Below, piece after piece: positions 20,490 through 34,058 of a DNA stretch of 64,000 nt. Numbering within the stretch: the stretch's first letter is position 1; every line of letters begins with the position of its first letter. The notes beneath the pieces were generated by a model, which was not told where the DNA came from, did not search any database, and saw only the letters and a list, made by a program, of their open reading frames with translations. This stretch comes from Artemia franciscana (taxonomy: Eukaryota > Arthropoda > Branchiopoda > Anostraca > Artemiidae): NCBI RefSeq assembly GCF_032884065.1, contig NC_088868.1, forward strand, positions 8,008,963-8,072,962. The letters run 5' to 3'. Made by a program: the position numbers and the translations under genes.

Positions 20490-23005
20490 GAATCACCTCA
20501 GATTTCTTTCAGTAGGTCTTTTGATTCTAATAGTTGAAATATAAGACGATAAATGCTGATTTCTGAATTCTGTGTGCAGGTGTAGTGAGATACTCTTGGC
20601 TTATGGTGAAATTTTTGTAGTGTTTGAAGCATTTTGAGTTTACATTGCGGAATATTCTGTGCGTCAGCCGTCAACCTATTACATTCAAAAATGCAATGGT
20701 CAATTGTTTCATTTTTCAAATTATAAGACCTGCAAAGGGAAGAATAGGGAATTGCTCCACTTGAATTAGGGAATTGATATGAAAACGCCTGAAAATTTAG
20801 CCCATTTGAGCCAGACCCAATTCTATGATAAATCTTAGAAAGGAGCTTATTGGGGAAAGGCAATAGGATCGGTTTATTTTTATTTAACAGTACCTCTGAT
20901 AATCTCCAGCGGTAAATATCTCTAATGAGGATTGGTCTTCCACTTGGCTGGTCAATATTTAAAGCATTTTTTTTGCAGTTTCATCCGCCTTATGGTTACT
21001 AATTATACCTGAGTGGCTTAGAACATATTGGAGATAAGTTCTTATTCCTCTTGAAGCAAGTTTGTCAGTAATGCTAAGAAAGTGAAACGTGTCTATATCT
21101 ATCTTTTGCTGAGAAGCTGAAGAAAGCAGCTCTAGGCTTGATAAGAGTCAGAATATTTTGCAAATCAACAATCATAAATTCATTATTCGTTAGGTGCTCT
21201 AATGCCATGATTATGGCGTTTAACTCAGCAGTCATTACAGACGCATTGTCATGCGATTTCTCTCCCAAAGTAATATTAAGGGTTGGGATAAACGCTCCAT
21301 TCGCCACTTTCTCATTCATTTAGGACCCATGGACAAAAATTTGGAAATGATTTTATATGTAATTGTGTAAAGCTCGGCAAAATTTTTCTGAATGAAAACA
21401 ATGGGGGTACGTTCTTTAGTCCACTTTGAAAAATAATTATTTATTGCGGAGATTGGCGATGGGAATTTCTTCTGGGTATTGGCGTGATCATTTGCAATCC
21501 CTCTGTACATGAAGGAATTTCTTAACCAGTTATGCAGGGTATGAGAGCTATTGGCTTCAATTTTTGTAAGATAATTAATCAAAAGAAATCTTCTTCTTTC
21601 GTTTATTGTTAATAGACCACTCTCTGTAAGCAGAAACTTAGTGTTTGTTGGTTTCCTTAAGACCAAAAATGAGACGGATTATATCATTTTGTGTTGTTTC
21701 AATTTTTTGCATATGGGTCTTTGCTCAAGCACCATAAACGATGAGGCCATAATCAATATAGGATTTTATATGTGATTTACAAAATTGGAGTAATTTTTTC
21801 TCATTACAGCCCCAAGGTGTGGTTAGTAGTTTTTTTTTATTATTCTTGTTTTTGCATAGCATTTTTTTTATTGTGACGTGAAGGGTGGAAATTAAATTTT
21901 GGTCAAGTGTGAGGCCTAGGTAATTGATTTGAATGTCCTCTGGAATAATCATTCCATTTAGAGTTAGCCTTACATTAATATTATTTCGCTTGTGGTGGAA
22001 TTGGCTGATTTTAGACTTAGTGGGTGCAATAGGTAAATCAGAATTTTGAGAAAACTTTTCAAATTGGAAAAGTGATTTTTGCAACTTTGAATGTGCAATC
22101 TTAAAGGTGTTGCCAGTTGCCCATAATACCAGATCATCAGCATGTTGTAAATTGGGGTGTGGGAGGTTCATGTCCCAGAGAAATAGAGAAAGGAGGAGGC
22201 TGCTCAGGACTGCACCATGTGAAAGACCTTTTGTTATTGTAGTTTTGGGTGAGGAGGCTGAACCTACACGAACAATAAAACTTCGATTTTCTATGAAAGA
22301 TTTTATAAAGGATACAAGCTTGGGGAGGAGGAGGGGGGGTTATTCAAGATTTGCAAGTTTAACTAAAAGAGTTTGATGGTTAACATTGTCATATGCCCCT
22401 TCAAAGTCTAGGAATCCATGGATTAGGACATTGTGTTTGGATAGGGATTCATTTAATGATTTTGTTAACAATATAAAAGCATCTGTTGAGGAGTGGTTTT
22501 TCCTGAAGCCAGTTTGAGCATGTGGTATCATATTATTCTTCTCAACAAACCATAGCAATCGTTGGTAAATCATTTTCTCCATTACTTTTCCCAGCACAGG
22601 AGTAATCATTCTAGGTCTATTTGACTCAGGGTCATATTTAGGTTTATTTTTCTTTAAAATTGGTAGAAGAGATGAACATTTCCAAACATTGGGGAATGTG
22701 GGTGTAGCCCATGTGTGGTTATAGCAATTTAGGAGTTCCTGTTTGTACAAAGGGGTAAGATTCTTCATCCATGTAGGGTGTATATTATCATAGCTACTTG
22801 TAGCATTGGCCCTAATATGTTTTATTACATTGTTCAGTTCAAATATTGAGAATGGATGGCTCATATACTCTGATCCTGGGTGGGGCTGGTAAATTGGATT
22901 TATCAAGATTTGAGTGGTGATACTTATATTATTTGATGTTAGGTTTTTTGAGAAAGGGTTGAAAATAATTTTGCCTTTTCGATATCATTGTCATAGTGGG
23001 TATTA
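20490..23005 (-). pseudogene. LINE-C copy 2, non-LTR retrotransposon with RT and RNase H remnants (5' truncated)
   Basis: Minus-strand order: RT fingers and palm (22906-22340; PMITPVLGKVMEK-like, GFRKNHSSTDAF and FLDFEGAYDNVNH as motif A), palm continued (22171-21725; LQHADDLVLWAT as motif C, INYLGLTLD as motif E), connector (21666-21316), an RNase H-like piece (21319-21074; MTAELNAIIMALEHL and FMIVDLQN) and a C-terminal region with a CX2-type Cys/His cluster (20863-20498; CRSYNLKNETIDHCIFEC). RT plus RNase H is typical of I-group elements; the exact clade is uncertain. The first RNase H aspartate appears lost (FVHGS then a stop where YTDGSK is usual). Several frameshifts; non-functional. Confidence 0.75.
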
Positions 23006-24019
23006 CCGTGTAGTAGTTCACATTGAATAAAATCTTCGAAAAATTAATCGAAGTGTCTCTTCTCTTTCTTCATGAGGAGATTTGACCATGATATTTTTAA
23101 GATAGTAAAACCTACATAGCAAGGGCTTTACTGGCGATGTGAAAAAAAAAAATCATGGGCGAACCTTCTCATGAAGAAACAGAATCATTTGAGATTGAAG
23201 ACCAGTTACTCGTACGAAATTATCTTCTTTGGATTTTTAAAACAATACCTTTTTAATTATCAATTTGTAAAGTTCTACCTTGATTGCCAGACTCCTGCGC
23301 AAAATTATGGACCATATAAAGGCAAGATATGTCGACAAATGGGTCCAAATATGACTGAAAGTGAGAGATTTAGTAATAAACTTTGTTAGAGATGTACTTC
23401 AAGTCATATAAAAGAAATGAATCCTAAATATTTTTATAAAATAAAACATAAAACAGTACTTAACTATTATTTAAATTCGTGTAGTAAGATGCAAAAATGC
23501 GTATAGAGTCTAGTAAGACAAACAAGAGAAACTTACACTTCAGTTCTATTTTCATCTTTATATTACCAATTTATATGAGGGTCGAAATGGATAAAATGTT
23601 TATTTTTATGGCTATTAAGACGCATCGATTTCTTTTTGGCGGCAAATAGTTGATTTTTTGTGAAAACGGCGGCTCACCGCTAATTTTTTATGGTAGCGCA
23701 CTGGCTGACGCCGATATTTATTATTAGGGAAGAGGTTCAAGTCTACTCAAAACACCCTGAGCGACTTATTAATCAAATTAGAATAAATAGAAAAGTCTGT
23801 TAAAGCCTTTTAGAACTCTATAATCACCTACTACATAATGATACACATAGATTCAAGGAATGCGCAAAACAAGCAACAACACTCAAAATTCTGATGATCA
23901 AAAGTCTTTTCCAGACATTTAATCTCTTGCTTTTTTAATAAACGGTAACGTTTATTTTCCTCCGTGTTTATGCTTTCGCGTTATCTGTTGTTGTGCTCAA
24001 TAAAACCAAGAAATTGCAG
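23006..24019. other. No gene seen
   Basis: Unassigned DNA between LINE-C copy 2 and repeat copy F3. A 72-residue open frame at 23171-23389 has no recognisable feature and is probably accidental. Confidence 0.35.
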
Positions 24020-25335
24020 TATCAAACAGTTCGTGGTAACGAACTGTAGTAAGGAGCGACCCGGCTCAATAGTAACAGAAACTCTAAAAAATAGAATTTT
24101 GATACCAATATTTACATTAAAAAGAATCGTATTTTAATACTGATTTTAAATATATAATTTTCATCAAGTTTAGTCTTGCCCATTAAAAGTTACGAGCCTG
24201 AGAAAATTTGCCTTTTTCATAAAATAGGGAGAAACACACCCTAAAAGTCATAGAATCTTAACGAAAATCCCATCATCACATTCAGCGTATCAGAGAACCC
24301 CACTGTAGAAGTTTCAAGCTCCTATCTACAAAAACGTGAATATTGGTATTTTTTGGCAGAAGACCGATCAAGGGTGCGTGTTTATTTTTTTTTCATGGGT
24401 GAAGTCAGGTCAGGTACCGACTCAGTAGTCCTAGGATGTTCCAAAAGGGCTCATTCTAACAGGAATTAAAAGTTTTAGTGCCCTTTTTAAGTGACCAAAA
24501 AACTGGAGGGCATCTAGGCCCCCTCCCACGCTCGTTTTTTCCCCAATGTTACCGGATCAAAATTCTAAGATAGGCATTTTATTCACAATAGTCTAAGAAC
24601 CTAAGAACCTAATAATTATGTCTTTGGGGACGATTTACTCCCCCACAGTCTCCGTGGGAGGGGCTACAACTTACAAACTTTTACCAGTGTTTACATAGAG
24701 TAGTGGTTATTGGGAAGTGTACAGACGTTTTCACGGGGATTTTTTGGTTTGGGGGAGAAGTTGAGGGGAGTGGGGTTGCGCGGGAGGATCTTTCATGGAG
24801 GAATTCGCCATGGGGGAAGAGAATTTCAATGAAGGGAGCGAAGGATTTTCTATCATTATTAAAAAAAAAACAATGATAAAATTAATATGAAAAGTTTTTT
24901 CAACTGAAAGTAAGGAGCAGCATTAAAACGTAAAACGAACAGAAATTATTACGCATATGAGGGGTTTACTTCCTCGTCATACCTCGGTCGTTACGCTGAA
25001 GTATTTTTAGTAATTTCAACTACTTATTCTAAGGCCTTTGTGATTCAGGGATCAGTATTAAGGAATTGGGAAAACATTTTAGCTTTAGTATAAAGAGCGA
25101 GGTACCGATGAGGGGTGAACCCCCTCATATACGTAATAAAAACATACGAATATAGAAGTTCGTTACGTAAGTTAACTCTTAAGTTGTGTATATTTTTACT
25201 AATGAAAACGTTCGTAAAAAATTAAAAGTTCTATTGCCTTTTTAAGTAATAAAAAAATTGGAGGGCAACTAGGCCTCCTCCGCCACTCCTTTTTTTTCTC
25301 AAAATCTTCCGTTTAAAACTAAGAGAAAGTTTAGG
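24020..25335 (+). mobile_element. Non-coding hairpin-ended repeat (TATCAAACAG family), copy F3, 3' truncated
   Basis: Begins TATCAAACAGTTCGTGGTAA with the perfect ACAGTTCGT/ACGAACTGT hairpin. It follows the family order through GGGGACGATTTACTCCCCCA and CTTTAGTATAAAGAGCGAGG to the AGGCCTCCTC block. It stops near AACTAAGAGAAAG, short of the large palindrome present in copy F2. No coding capacity. Confidence 0.65.
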
Positions 25336-25699
25336 CTGGATTCATCAATCCAGCCTAAGGTCCACACTTTCCATAAAAACCACAGAAGTTAGACCCTTAC
25401 CACTTTCTAGGAATAAGCTGAAATCAGGGTGCTAGAAAAAAAAAACATGACAAAACCAAAGTGTTGCTCTCGCAACACAAATAAAAACAAAGAAGAGAGA
25501 GAAATTACTCAACTGGAAAAAACCGACGAAAAACTGCCTCTGCAGAAAGAAATAGAGGGACATCCGGAGGGATGGAGTTCCATAATAGAATTGACTTATA
25601 AACAGGATAACTCTGATCGTTTGGTAAAATAAATCTGGGAGAAGAATTATGTACAAAAGAAGAGTACCTACCTGAGCCTGTCTGTGAAAAAAATTGCCA

Positions 25700-26490
<791 letters not shown>

Positions 26491-26582
26491 TTATTTAAAC
26501 AACAACGTAGCTAACAGCTAATTTGCGTTGCTTCACTATGCTAAATAACACACTAACACAAAAAAAAAGAAAAAAGAAAATA

Positions 26583-27887
26583 TCACTCGGCTTTGTTTAG
26601 CAAATCTGTAAAAAAAGGTACGAATGAATTTGCGTGGCGGTTCGTGCGTGAAGCTACAGGAACCAGTTTATTTTGGTGACGCGTACGGTTGTTGGGCGGT
26701 GCAGTAGGTGGTAAGATGTCTCGATGCTGGGGTTTAGAGAGAAGAAACTTCCCAAATCTCAGGATAATCTGCTCGTATCTTTGGGCCAACGTGGGGAGGT
26801 CGAGTTTAACAAGTGCTTCACCATAAGATAGTTGTCGATCGCCAATAATAATGAACACGGCTCGCTTTTGCACTGACTCAAGTTCTTGGATGAGGTATAC
26901 AGTACGCAGTGCTGCAGGCCCCCATAGTGGGCTTGCATATTCAAGGACTGGACGGACGTATGTAAGATAAGCTAGCAATAGGCACTGGAAATCACAGCCA
27001 AATCTACGCATTGTACTCAAAGACTGCAGACATACATTTGCGTTTTTAACAACATTTTCAACGTGCAAGCCAAAATAACAATCACTTGAAAAAGTAACTC
27101 CCAAAATCTTTATTGAGTCGACAATCGGAAACGGAACATACGGTTGGCTGAAAGTGCGCTTCAACGGATTAAAGCGTAAGACCTTTGACTTATTCGTGTT
27201 AATGATCAATTTAGAGACATTGCACTCGGCAATAAACACATCGAAGAAATCGTCACTGAACTCTTTCTTAACAATCCCGTTTTCAACTAAATATTTCAAT
27301 AGAAAAGAGATATCGTCTATAAACTTGTAATGATCCTCATATTCGACTAGTAGGTAGTTGATCACGGCTATAAATACAATGGCAGCCAACTTTGTGCCCT
27401 GTGGAGCTCCACATGTTATACCTGTCCAATCGGAGTCAGAATCCCCGTCAAACAGGGCATAAACACGCTGTTTCCTATTAGATAAGAAATCCATAATCAC
27501 GGATAACACGCGCTTTTTCGCACCCATTATCTTCAAATTTTGGCCAGCAATCAGGTGGTTAATGAAATCAAAAGCTTTTCCGAAGTCTATTGTACCTAGA
27601 TCCAGGAACCGATTACCTTTATCCAGCCATGTAAGTATACAATCGTACATACGCACTAGATAAATTGTAGTACTGTACTCATGGAATCCACCATACTGGT
27701 ACTTATCGATAGAGGAACTGATTTGGTCGAGCAATCGACGGAGTACAAATGCTTCCGTAACTTTAGCCAGGCAGGGGGTTATCGAGATAGGACGCAATTC
27801 ATCACATGCTTTAGGGGGCTCGATTTCGGAATAACCCGGATATATGCCTTTTTCCAAATATCTGGGAAAGTACCAAGCATGAAACAC
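26583..27887 (-). pseudogene. LINE-A copy 2 reverse transcriptase ORF fragment (434 codons)
   Basis: The longest surviving LINE-A frame. Motifs in order: ELRPISITPCLAKVTEAF (fingers), GGFHEYSTTIYLV, LGTIDFGKAFDFINH (motif A), TGITCGAPQGTKLAAIVF (motif B), YKFIDDISFLL (motif C), LIINTNKSKVLRF (motif D), IKILGVTFSSD (motif E), then AYLTYVRPVLEYASPLWG and the conserved C-terminal LESVQKRAVFII stretch. It ends in FTDLLNKAE and TGA. The N-terminal part of the RT (27994-27779) is in another frame because of a one-base deletion near 27830. Catalytic aspartates are intact, so the decay is recent. Confidence 0.85.
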
Positions 27888-27993
27888 AGGTTAATTAACA
27901 CGGATAATGGCTTGGCAATGAAGGGGGCGTATTCACGAACAAGTTTTACAGGAAGTTCCGAAGGATAGGATGCACTGTTGGGCTTAATTTTCA

Positions 27994-28641
27994 TTAATTC
28001 TTTGAAGACGTCTTCTTCAGTGACTTCAATAACTTCCTCTTCTGAGCGGCTTTTTGGGACTCGGTGGGTGGAGGGTGGGTTGTGCAGATTTCAGTGAAGA
28101 AGGAGTTCACATCTGTCGCAGTGAGAAGTTTGCCACTATCATCCAATATTCTCACACTAGAGGTAGTGGATTTTCCCGACATTTTTCTAACAGACTGATG
28201 CCATTTCTTTGGATTACTGACGCGCATAGGTGACACTGATAAGCGGCCATATTGAAGTTTGGCCTTTCGTATTACAGTGACGGTGTAATTTCGCAGTTTC
28301 TTTGCGTTTACTACATCACCGATAGAATGTAGGCGGCATCTCTCACGGATGAGTTTCTTTATGGCAGGGGTAATCCATGGCTTATCAAACTCACCAATGA
28401 TAACTGACTTGTTGGGGAAGATTTCGGTGTATTTGGAGTACAGAATGTCACTGAATCTTTTAGTCTTTTCGTGGATGTTTGAATCTCCGTCAACTTCTGG
28501 GAAATCATAATTGCCTATCCACTGACCATAGGCTCGAATGGCAGAGTCCGTCAGCGGGCGGGTAACTACGCAGCTTAGTTTAGCCTTGGACAATGAACTG
28601 TGGGCTTTCCACAGAATAGCAAAATGGTCGGACTTGGCCAC
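27994..28641 (-). pseudogene. LINE-A copy 2 linker between endonuclease and RT
   Basis: This 215-codon frame opens with KSDHFAILWKAHSS, the C-terminal SDH motif of APE endonucleases (catalytic His). It continues with the endonuclease-RT connector (ITPAIKKLIRERCRL, SPMRVSNPKKWHQSVRKMSG). The change of frame relative to the upstream ORF is a one-base difference near 28650 (GGTCCGAAGAAAC here, GGTCCGAGAGAAAC in copy 1). A further shift near 28040 separates it from the RT. Confidence 0.8.
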
Positions 28642-29603
28642 TGGTCCGAAGAAACAGGATTACAGTAGTGGGACTCACAGTTCGTAAGAATGAGATCCAG
28701 AATGCTGCCTGAGACGTGAGTAGGCATGTGAACCACTTGTTTAAGGGATAGACTGGATGAAAGCCAGCCTTTTTTCGTCTGGTTGAAGTCGCCTGCTATG
28801 ATAAAAGCAGGATTACTATAGTGGATCCGAAGCACATCAACAGTCTTTTGCAAGTAAGAGACAAGGTCTCGGCGATTCTTTGCACTTTCAGGGTAATATA
28901 CTGATGCCACAATTATGCACGAGTATAAGCGGGGCAAGTAAGTCGGTCTGCACATCGCCCAGATTACTTCATGGTCCGGATTAGCGAGATCAGAAAGGAG
29001 TTTAAAGGGTATATCTTCTCTTACAAACAGACCAACACCGCCCCCAAGTTTCGAAAGACCACGATTAGAGCGAGTGTTCAAGAACACAGAGTATCCAGCC
29101 ACACGACCAGTATTTTCATCGAGGTTCCATGTTTCAGTAACGGCTGCTATGGCAATGTTGTGGCGAATAACAGCTTCAAAATCTTCTGTTTTGTTGCACA
29201 GCGATCTAGTGTTGCAAACGAGGAAATTAGGAAGGCCACGACGAGCGTTGAAAGTAACAGGTCTTAGGATAGGAGGCGGCTCATTGGCATAGTAGTTAAC
29301 GGGCAAACTGTCGAAGTATTTGATTACGGGTAAGTCTGTAAGACTCGATTCAGTCGGTCTGCCTACATTGGCGCGGGTGTTACTCGGTTTTCTTTGTCTA
29401 GTTTTAATTCGTATTCCAGCTCTTTTCCCACGCCGCCTTCTTCTTTTCTGACCGTACACAGTAACAGGTCCTGGTGGGGCCTTCAGCAGTCCAAGTTCGT
29501 TTAAACGGATGAAGGTGGATGGCGCTAATGGTGAAAATGGATAGGGTCTAATTTTAATGAACGTTTTCATCAAACTGCTGATACCTGCTTGGTTGGTCGT
29601 CAC
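28575..29603 (-). pseudogene. LINE-A copy 2 N-terminal region and APE-type endonuclease
   Basis: Frame of 342 codons. The first ~90 residues are basic (YGQKRRRRRGKRAGIRIK) and may bind nucleic acid. They bear no resemblance to the same part of copy 1 except APSTF. The endonuclease follows: FLVCNTRSLCNKTEDFE (Asn), AVTETWNLDEN (Glu), GGGVGLFVREDIPF, IIAGDFNQTKKGW (Asp and Asn of GDFN) and SILDLILTNCE. The predicted first codon is GTG; the first ATG is about 11 codons later (MKTFIKIRP). The upstream in-frame stop is close, so initiation is uncertain. Confidence 0.8.
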
Positions 29604-29945
29604 ACCGATTATTAGTCTGTGAGCAACTGCATTCAGCAGTATATGAATTTCTTAGGGTGTTTAATTTGATCTCACACATAAATAGAGCTAAACTTTCCAG
29701 ATGGTCTATGGCAAGCGCCATCTAGGTTAATGTACGGATGTTGTATATAGATGGCGCTACCACCTAGCAAGGTGAAAAAGGCTCAAGTAATAGATCTAGT
29801 ATCTAATTTGTATGAAATATCTCTAAGCAAAGTCAGGAACACTAAGTCTTCGTCACTTACACCATCACTGCAGGAAACTTGAGACAAACAGCACAAAAAA
29901 GCTAAAAACTGGGATGATAAGGGTCAGCTATTTATAGCGCTCACA

Positions 29946-31790
29946 GCGCCATCCCATCCATTCAAGTAGGACTCCATGCACTCCAAATAAAGATAGTTTA
30001 GACAAAAGAACAGTGGCCAACCATGTCAAAGGCCTTTGAAAAGTCGAGAAATAGACCCAAAACATACAAGCCCTTGTCCAGATTAACGCGCACAGACTCT
30101 GTTGCGTCTGAAAGTGCATACAAGGTAGAGATTGAGGGACGAAAACCATATTGATGGTTAGTTATGAGAGAATTTCCTGCAGTCGTATTAGTACTAAACA
30201 AAAATGAAATGAGTCTACCACACACTACTTTTTCAACAACCTTAGAGATGATGGGAAGAAGAGAAATAAGTCTTTACTTTGAAATCGAATCACCTTTTGT
30301 ATGCAAAGGTACAATAGTAGCAACTTTAAATAAACGAGGAAAAATTCCAGAAGAATGAGAGAGGTTAGCTATGTGTGAGATAGGGTTAGAAACAAACTGA
30401 CCAATTTTTTTTAGGACATTTTTATTCAAACCAAATCTATCAGCTGAACGGCTGCTTGAAAGTTGAGAAATAATGCTAGAAATCTCAGTAGCACTGCATG
30501 AGGAAAGAAAAAAAAACCTTGTCTGCCAAGGGAAAACAACTTACTCTACTCTGGGGTGGAATGAGACTGAGGGAAGTGTGGTGAAATACGAATTGAAGGC
30601 ACTCGCTAAGGATTTTAGTCCACAATGGATCTATCAGCTTTCCCATAAAGACATGAGGAAGACTGTTTGAGTTTCTTGTGGGAAAGAGCTTCATTAACTA
30701 CAATCCAACCCTTGCGAAAAATCCCCTTACACTTATTAATTCGAAGCGTAAAATACAGCTTTTTTGCTGCACAGACTGAAGTGAACAAATTTTTGTAATG
30801 TTTAGACTTCAAAACATCTTCCCGTGTCTTACTTTTACATGCAGCCTTGAACAAAGACACCTTCATATGCAACTCTACACATCCATGGGCATTTGGGTGT
30901 AGAATTCCTTGGCCTTTTACTAAGTTAGAAATTTCTTTATCTGTAAAAGTTCTAAAAGAAGACTCACCTTTCTCATCCACAATAATCTCTGTTTTAGGCA
31001 CAAATAGTGATAGACAAGTAGTGAAGTGACCAGAAAGATCAGTGAAAACAAGACCAGAAGGGAACTTCAAACTAGGAGAATGAGAAACGCAAATATTATC
31101 CATTAAATTGGCAAAATTTCTTGTAGGGTCAACACTAGCGAAAAAAAAAATTAAAGAAAGTAGTCCAGAACAAGGAAGTACATCAAAAAGATGGTCACTT
31201 GATCCAGCTTGATCACTTGATCCAACATTTGAATTATTGCAATTAAAATCTCCCAAAACGTTTTTTAGAGAGAGTCCCCACACCAGAAAGCTGATCAAGC
31301 AAATCGCAGAACAGATGTGTTGGAAAAGGAGGGGGTTTATAAAACAAACAAGCAGTATCACGTAAAAATTGGCTTTTCAGATCAATGACAAAAGAATAAA
31401 CCGTCCTGCTATTAGACAACACTGATGTAAACAAGGATTCAAGGTCAGATCGTCTACTAAATTTAATATAAGATTTTATGAATAAGATTTTGATTTTATG
31501 TCACAGGCTGCCAAGCCTATGACATCAAAAGCATAAGAACTATCAGACGACAAATATGATTTCAGACTAGCCCACTTAACTCTTACCCCACGCACATTCA
31601 AACAAAATACATTAAAGTTACCAATTAAAGAGACTGGGGCAATAATTTTATCACAATAATCAATAGTAGTGTAGTCATTGTAACTAGAATTATTCATAGA
31701 TTCAAGAAGAGGGTCAAATGTGTGAGCCTCCTGTTTACCAGCACTACTTGGTTGATCAAATATAACTGATCTAAGATAGAATAATTCAAA
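29946..31790 (-). pseudogene. LINE-B, 5' half (endonuclease and N-terminal RT)
   Basis: Minus strand from about 31790: an endonuclease beginning NVFCLNVRGVRVKWASL (Asn motif) and YAFDVIGLAACD. Further on come MDNICVSHSP and VFTDLSGHFTTCLSLFV (the SDH-type end with Ser-Gly for Ser-Asp), a linker, and RT fingers/palm with ITNHQYGFRPSISTLYAL and LFLDFSKAFDMVGH (motif A, 30225-29998). The coding sequence halts at LLEWM near 29950, where LINE-A copy 2 begins. Motifs B and C are found on the far side at 26392. Multiple frameshifts. Jockey/CR1-superfamily in character; clade unassigned. Confidence 0.7.
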
Positions 31791-31978
31791 AGAAAAGAGA
31801 AATCACCCAGATATACAACACAAGACAAATGCAAACAATATATTTACAAATGAATACAAAATCCATACAAGCAGGCTGAAGTAGCAGAGGATGGATTGAA
31901 AGATAAAACATATAGGCAACAAAGAAGAAAACATCTGCAAGAAAAAAGAACAATAACAAACAAGAAACTTCAAGGAAA

Positions 31979-34058
31979 ACAAGAGCTAAGAGCTCATATG
32001 GCACTTGTGACGCGGTCGAAAGAGCCAAGAGCCAGGAGCTCATATGGTATGAGCTCTAGCAAATTTCTAAGAATCAATGGATTGCTTTAAAAGGAAAATC
32101 AGAGGCTTAATGCCGATCGGGATTTAAAATAAGAGCTCCGAGTCACGAAGTCCTTCTAAATATCAAAATTCAGTAAGATCCGATCACCCACTCGTGAGTT
32201 AAAAATACCTCAATTTTTCCTCTCCCTTCAGCCCCCCAGATAGTCGAATCGGGAAAAACGACTTTATCAAGTCAATTTGTGCAGCTCCCTGACACACCTA
32301 CCAGTTTTCATCGTCCTATGAAGTCCAGAAGCACCAAACTCGCCAAAGCACTGAACCCCACCATCTAACTCCACCAAAGAGAGCGGATCCACACCGGTTA
32401 CGTCATTTTCGTATCTACGACATTTATAAGCGTTTTCCAAGATTTCCAGTTTCCCCTTCCAACGCCCCCAATGTCAAGACATCTGGTCGGGATTTGAAAT
32501 AAGAGCTCTGAGACAAGAGTTCCTTCTAAATATCAAATTTCATTAAGATCCGGTCACCTGTTCTTAAGTTAAAAATACCTCAATTTTTCTGATTTTTCCA
32601 AATTAACAACCCCCAACTCCAATAAAGAGAACGGGTTAGTACCAATTATGTCAATCTCGTATCTATAACTTGTGCTTATTCTTCCCATCAAGTTTCATCC
32701 CGATCTCTCCACTCTAAGGGTTTTCCAAGATTTCCGGTTTCCAAGATTTCTGTTTCCCCCCTCCAACCCTCTATGTCCTCGGATCCGATTCAAATTGAAA
32801 ATGGAGCATCTGAGACATAAGGTTCTTCTATATATTAAGTTTAATTAAGATCCGATCACTCATTCTTAAGATACCTGGATTTTCATGTTTGCCAAGAATG
32901 CCAGTTTCCCACTCCGACTCTCTTCAATGTCACCGGTTCTGGTCGAGGTTTAAAATGAGAGTTCTAAAGCACAAGATTGTTCTAGATATCAAATTTCATT
33001 AAAATCTGATCACCCGTTCGTAAGTTACAAATACCTCATTTTATCTAATTTTTTTGAATTAACCCCCCCCCCCCAAAAAAAAACTCCACCAAAGAGAGCA
33101 GATCCGTTCAGGTTGTGTCATTCACCTATCTTGGACTTGTGCTTATTTTTCCCACCAATTTTCATCCCGATCCCTCCATTCTAAGCCTTTTCCAAGATTT
33201 TAGGTTCCGCCCCCCCCCCCCAACTTCACCTTCACCGGATCCGGTCAGGATTTAAAATGAGAGCTCTGAGACACGATTCCCTTCTAAACATCAGATTTCA
33301 TTAAGATCCGATCACTCCTTCGTAAGTTAAAAATACCTCATTTTTTTATTTTTCAGAATTAACCCTCCTCCCCCAACTCCAACAAAGAGAGAGGGGCGTT
33401 TCGGTTATTTCAATCACGTATCTAGGACCTATGATTATTTTTATCCCGATCCCTCCATTCTAAGCGTTTTCCAAGATTTTAGGTCCCCCCCCAACTCCCC
33501 CCAATGTCACCGGATCCAGTCGGGATTTAAAAGAAGAGCTCTGAGAAACGATATCCTTCCAAAAATCAAATTTAATTAATTAACCTTATTTTTATATTTT
33601 TTAGAATTAACTCTCCCCCCAACTCCCCCAAAAATAGCAGATCCGTTCCGGTTATGTCAATCCCATATCTATAACTTGATCCGATCACTCCTTCGTAAGT
33701 TAAAAATACCTCATTTTTTCTAATTTTTCAGAATTAACCCCCCCCCCCCAACTCCCCCAAAAAGAGCAGATCCGTTCCGGTTATGTCAATCATGTATCTA
33801 GGACTTCTGCTTATTTCTCCCACCAAGTTTCATCCCGGTCCCTCCATTCTAAGCGCTTTCCAAGATTTTAGGTCCCCCCCAACTCTCCCCAATTTCAGAG
33901 GATCTGGTCGGGATTTAAAATAAGAGCTGTAAGACACGATATCCTTCCAAGCATAAAATTTCATAAAGATCCCATTACCCGTTCGTAAGTTAAAAATATT
34001 TCATTTTTTCTATTTTTTCCGAATTAACCAACTTGGTTAATACCAAGTGCCATAAAAA
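31979..34058 (+). mobile_element. Satellite-bearing element B (Helentron-like)
   Basis: 5' end: AAGAGCTAAGAGCTCATATG, then GCACTTGTGAC, a 23-base palindrome built on AGAGCTCATA-TGG-TATGAGCTCT, and CAGAGGCTTAATGCC. About seven tandem satellite units follow, with GATTTAAAATAAGAGCT, CATTAAGATCCGATCACC, CGTAAGTTAAAAATACCTCA and a poly-C tract. 3' end: ACTTGGTTAATACCAAGTGC then CATAAAAA. TATGGCACTTG near the start is the reverse complement of CAAGTGCCATA at the end. The GACAGACAGAC tail seen in other copies is deleted here. Non-coding. Confidence 0.7.
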
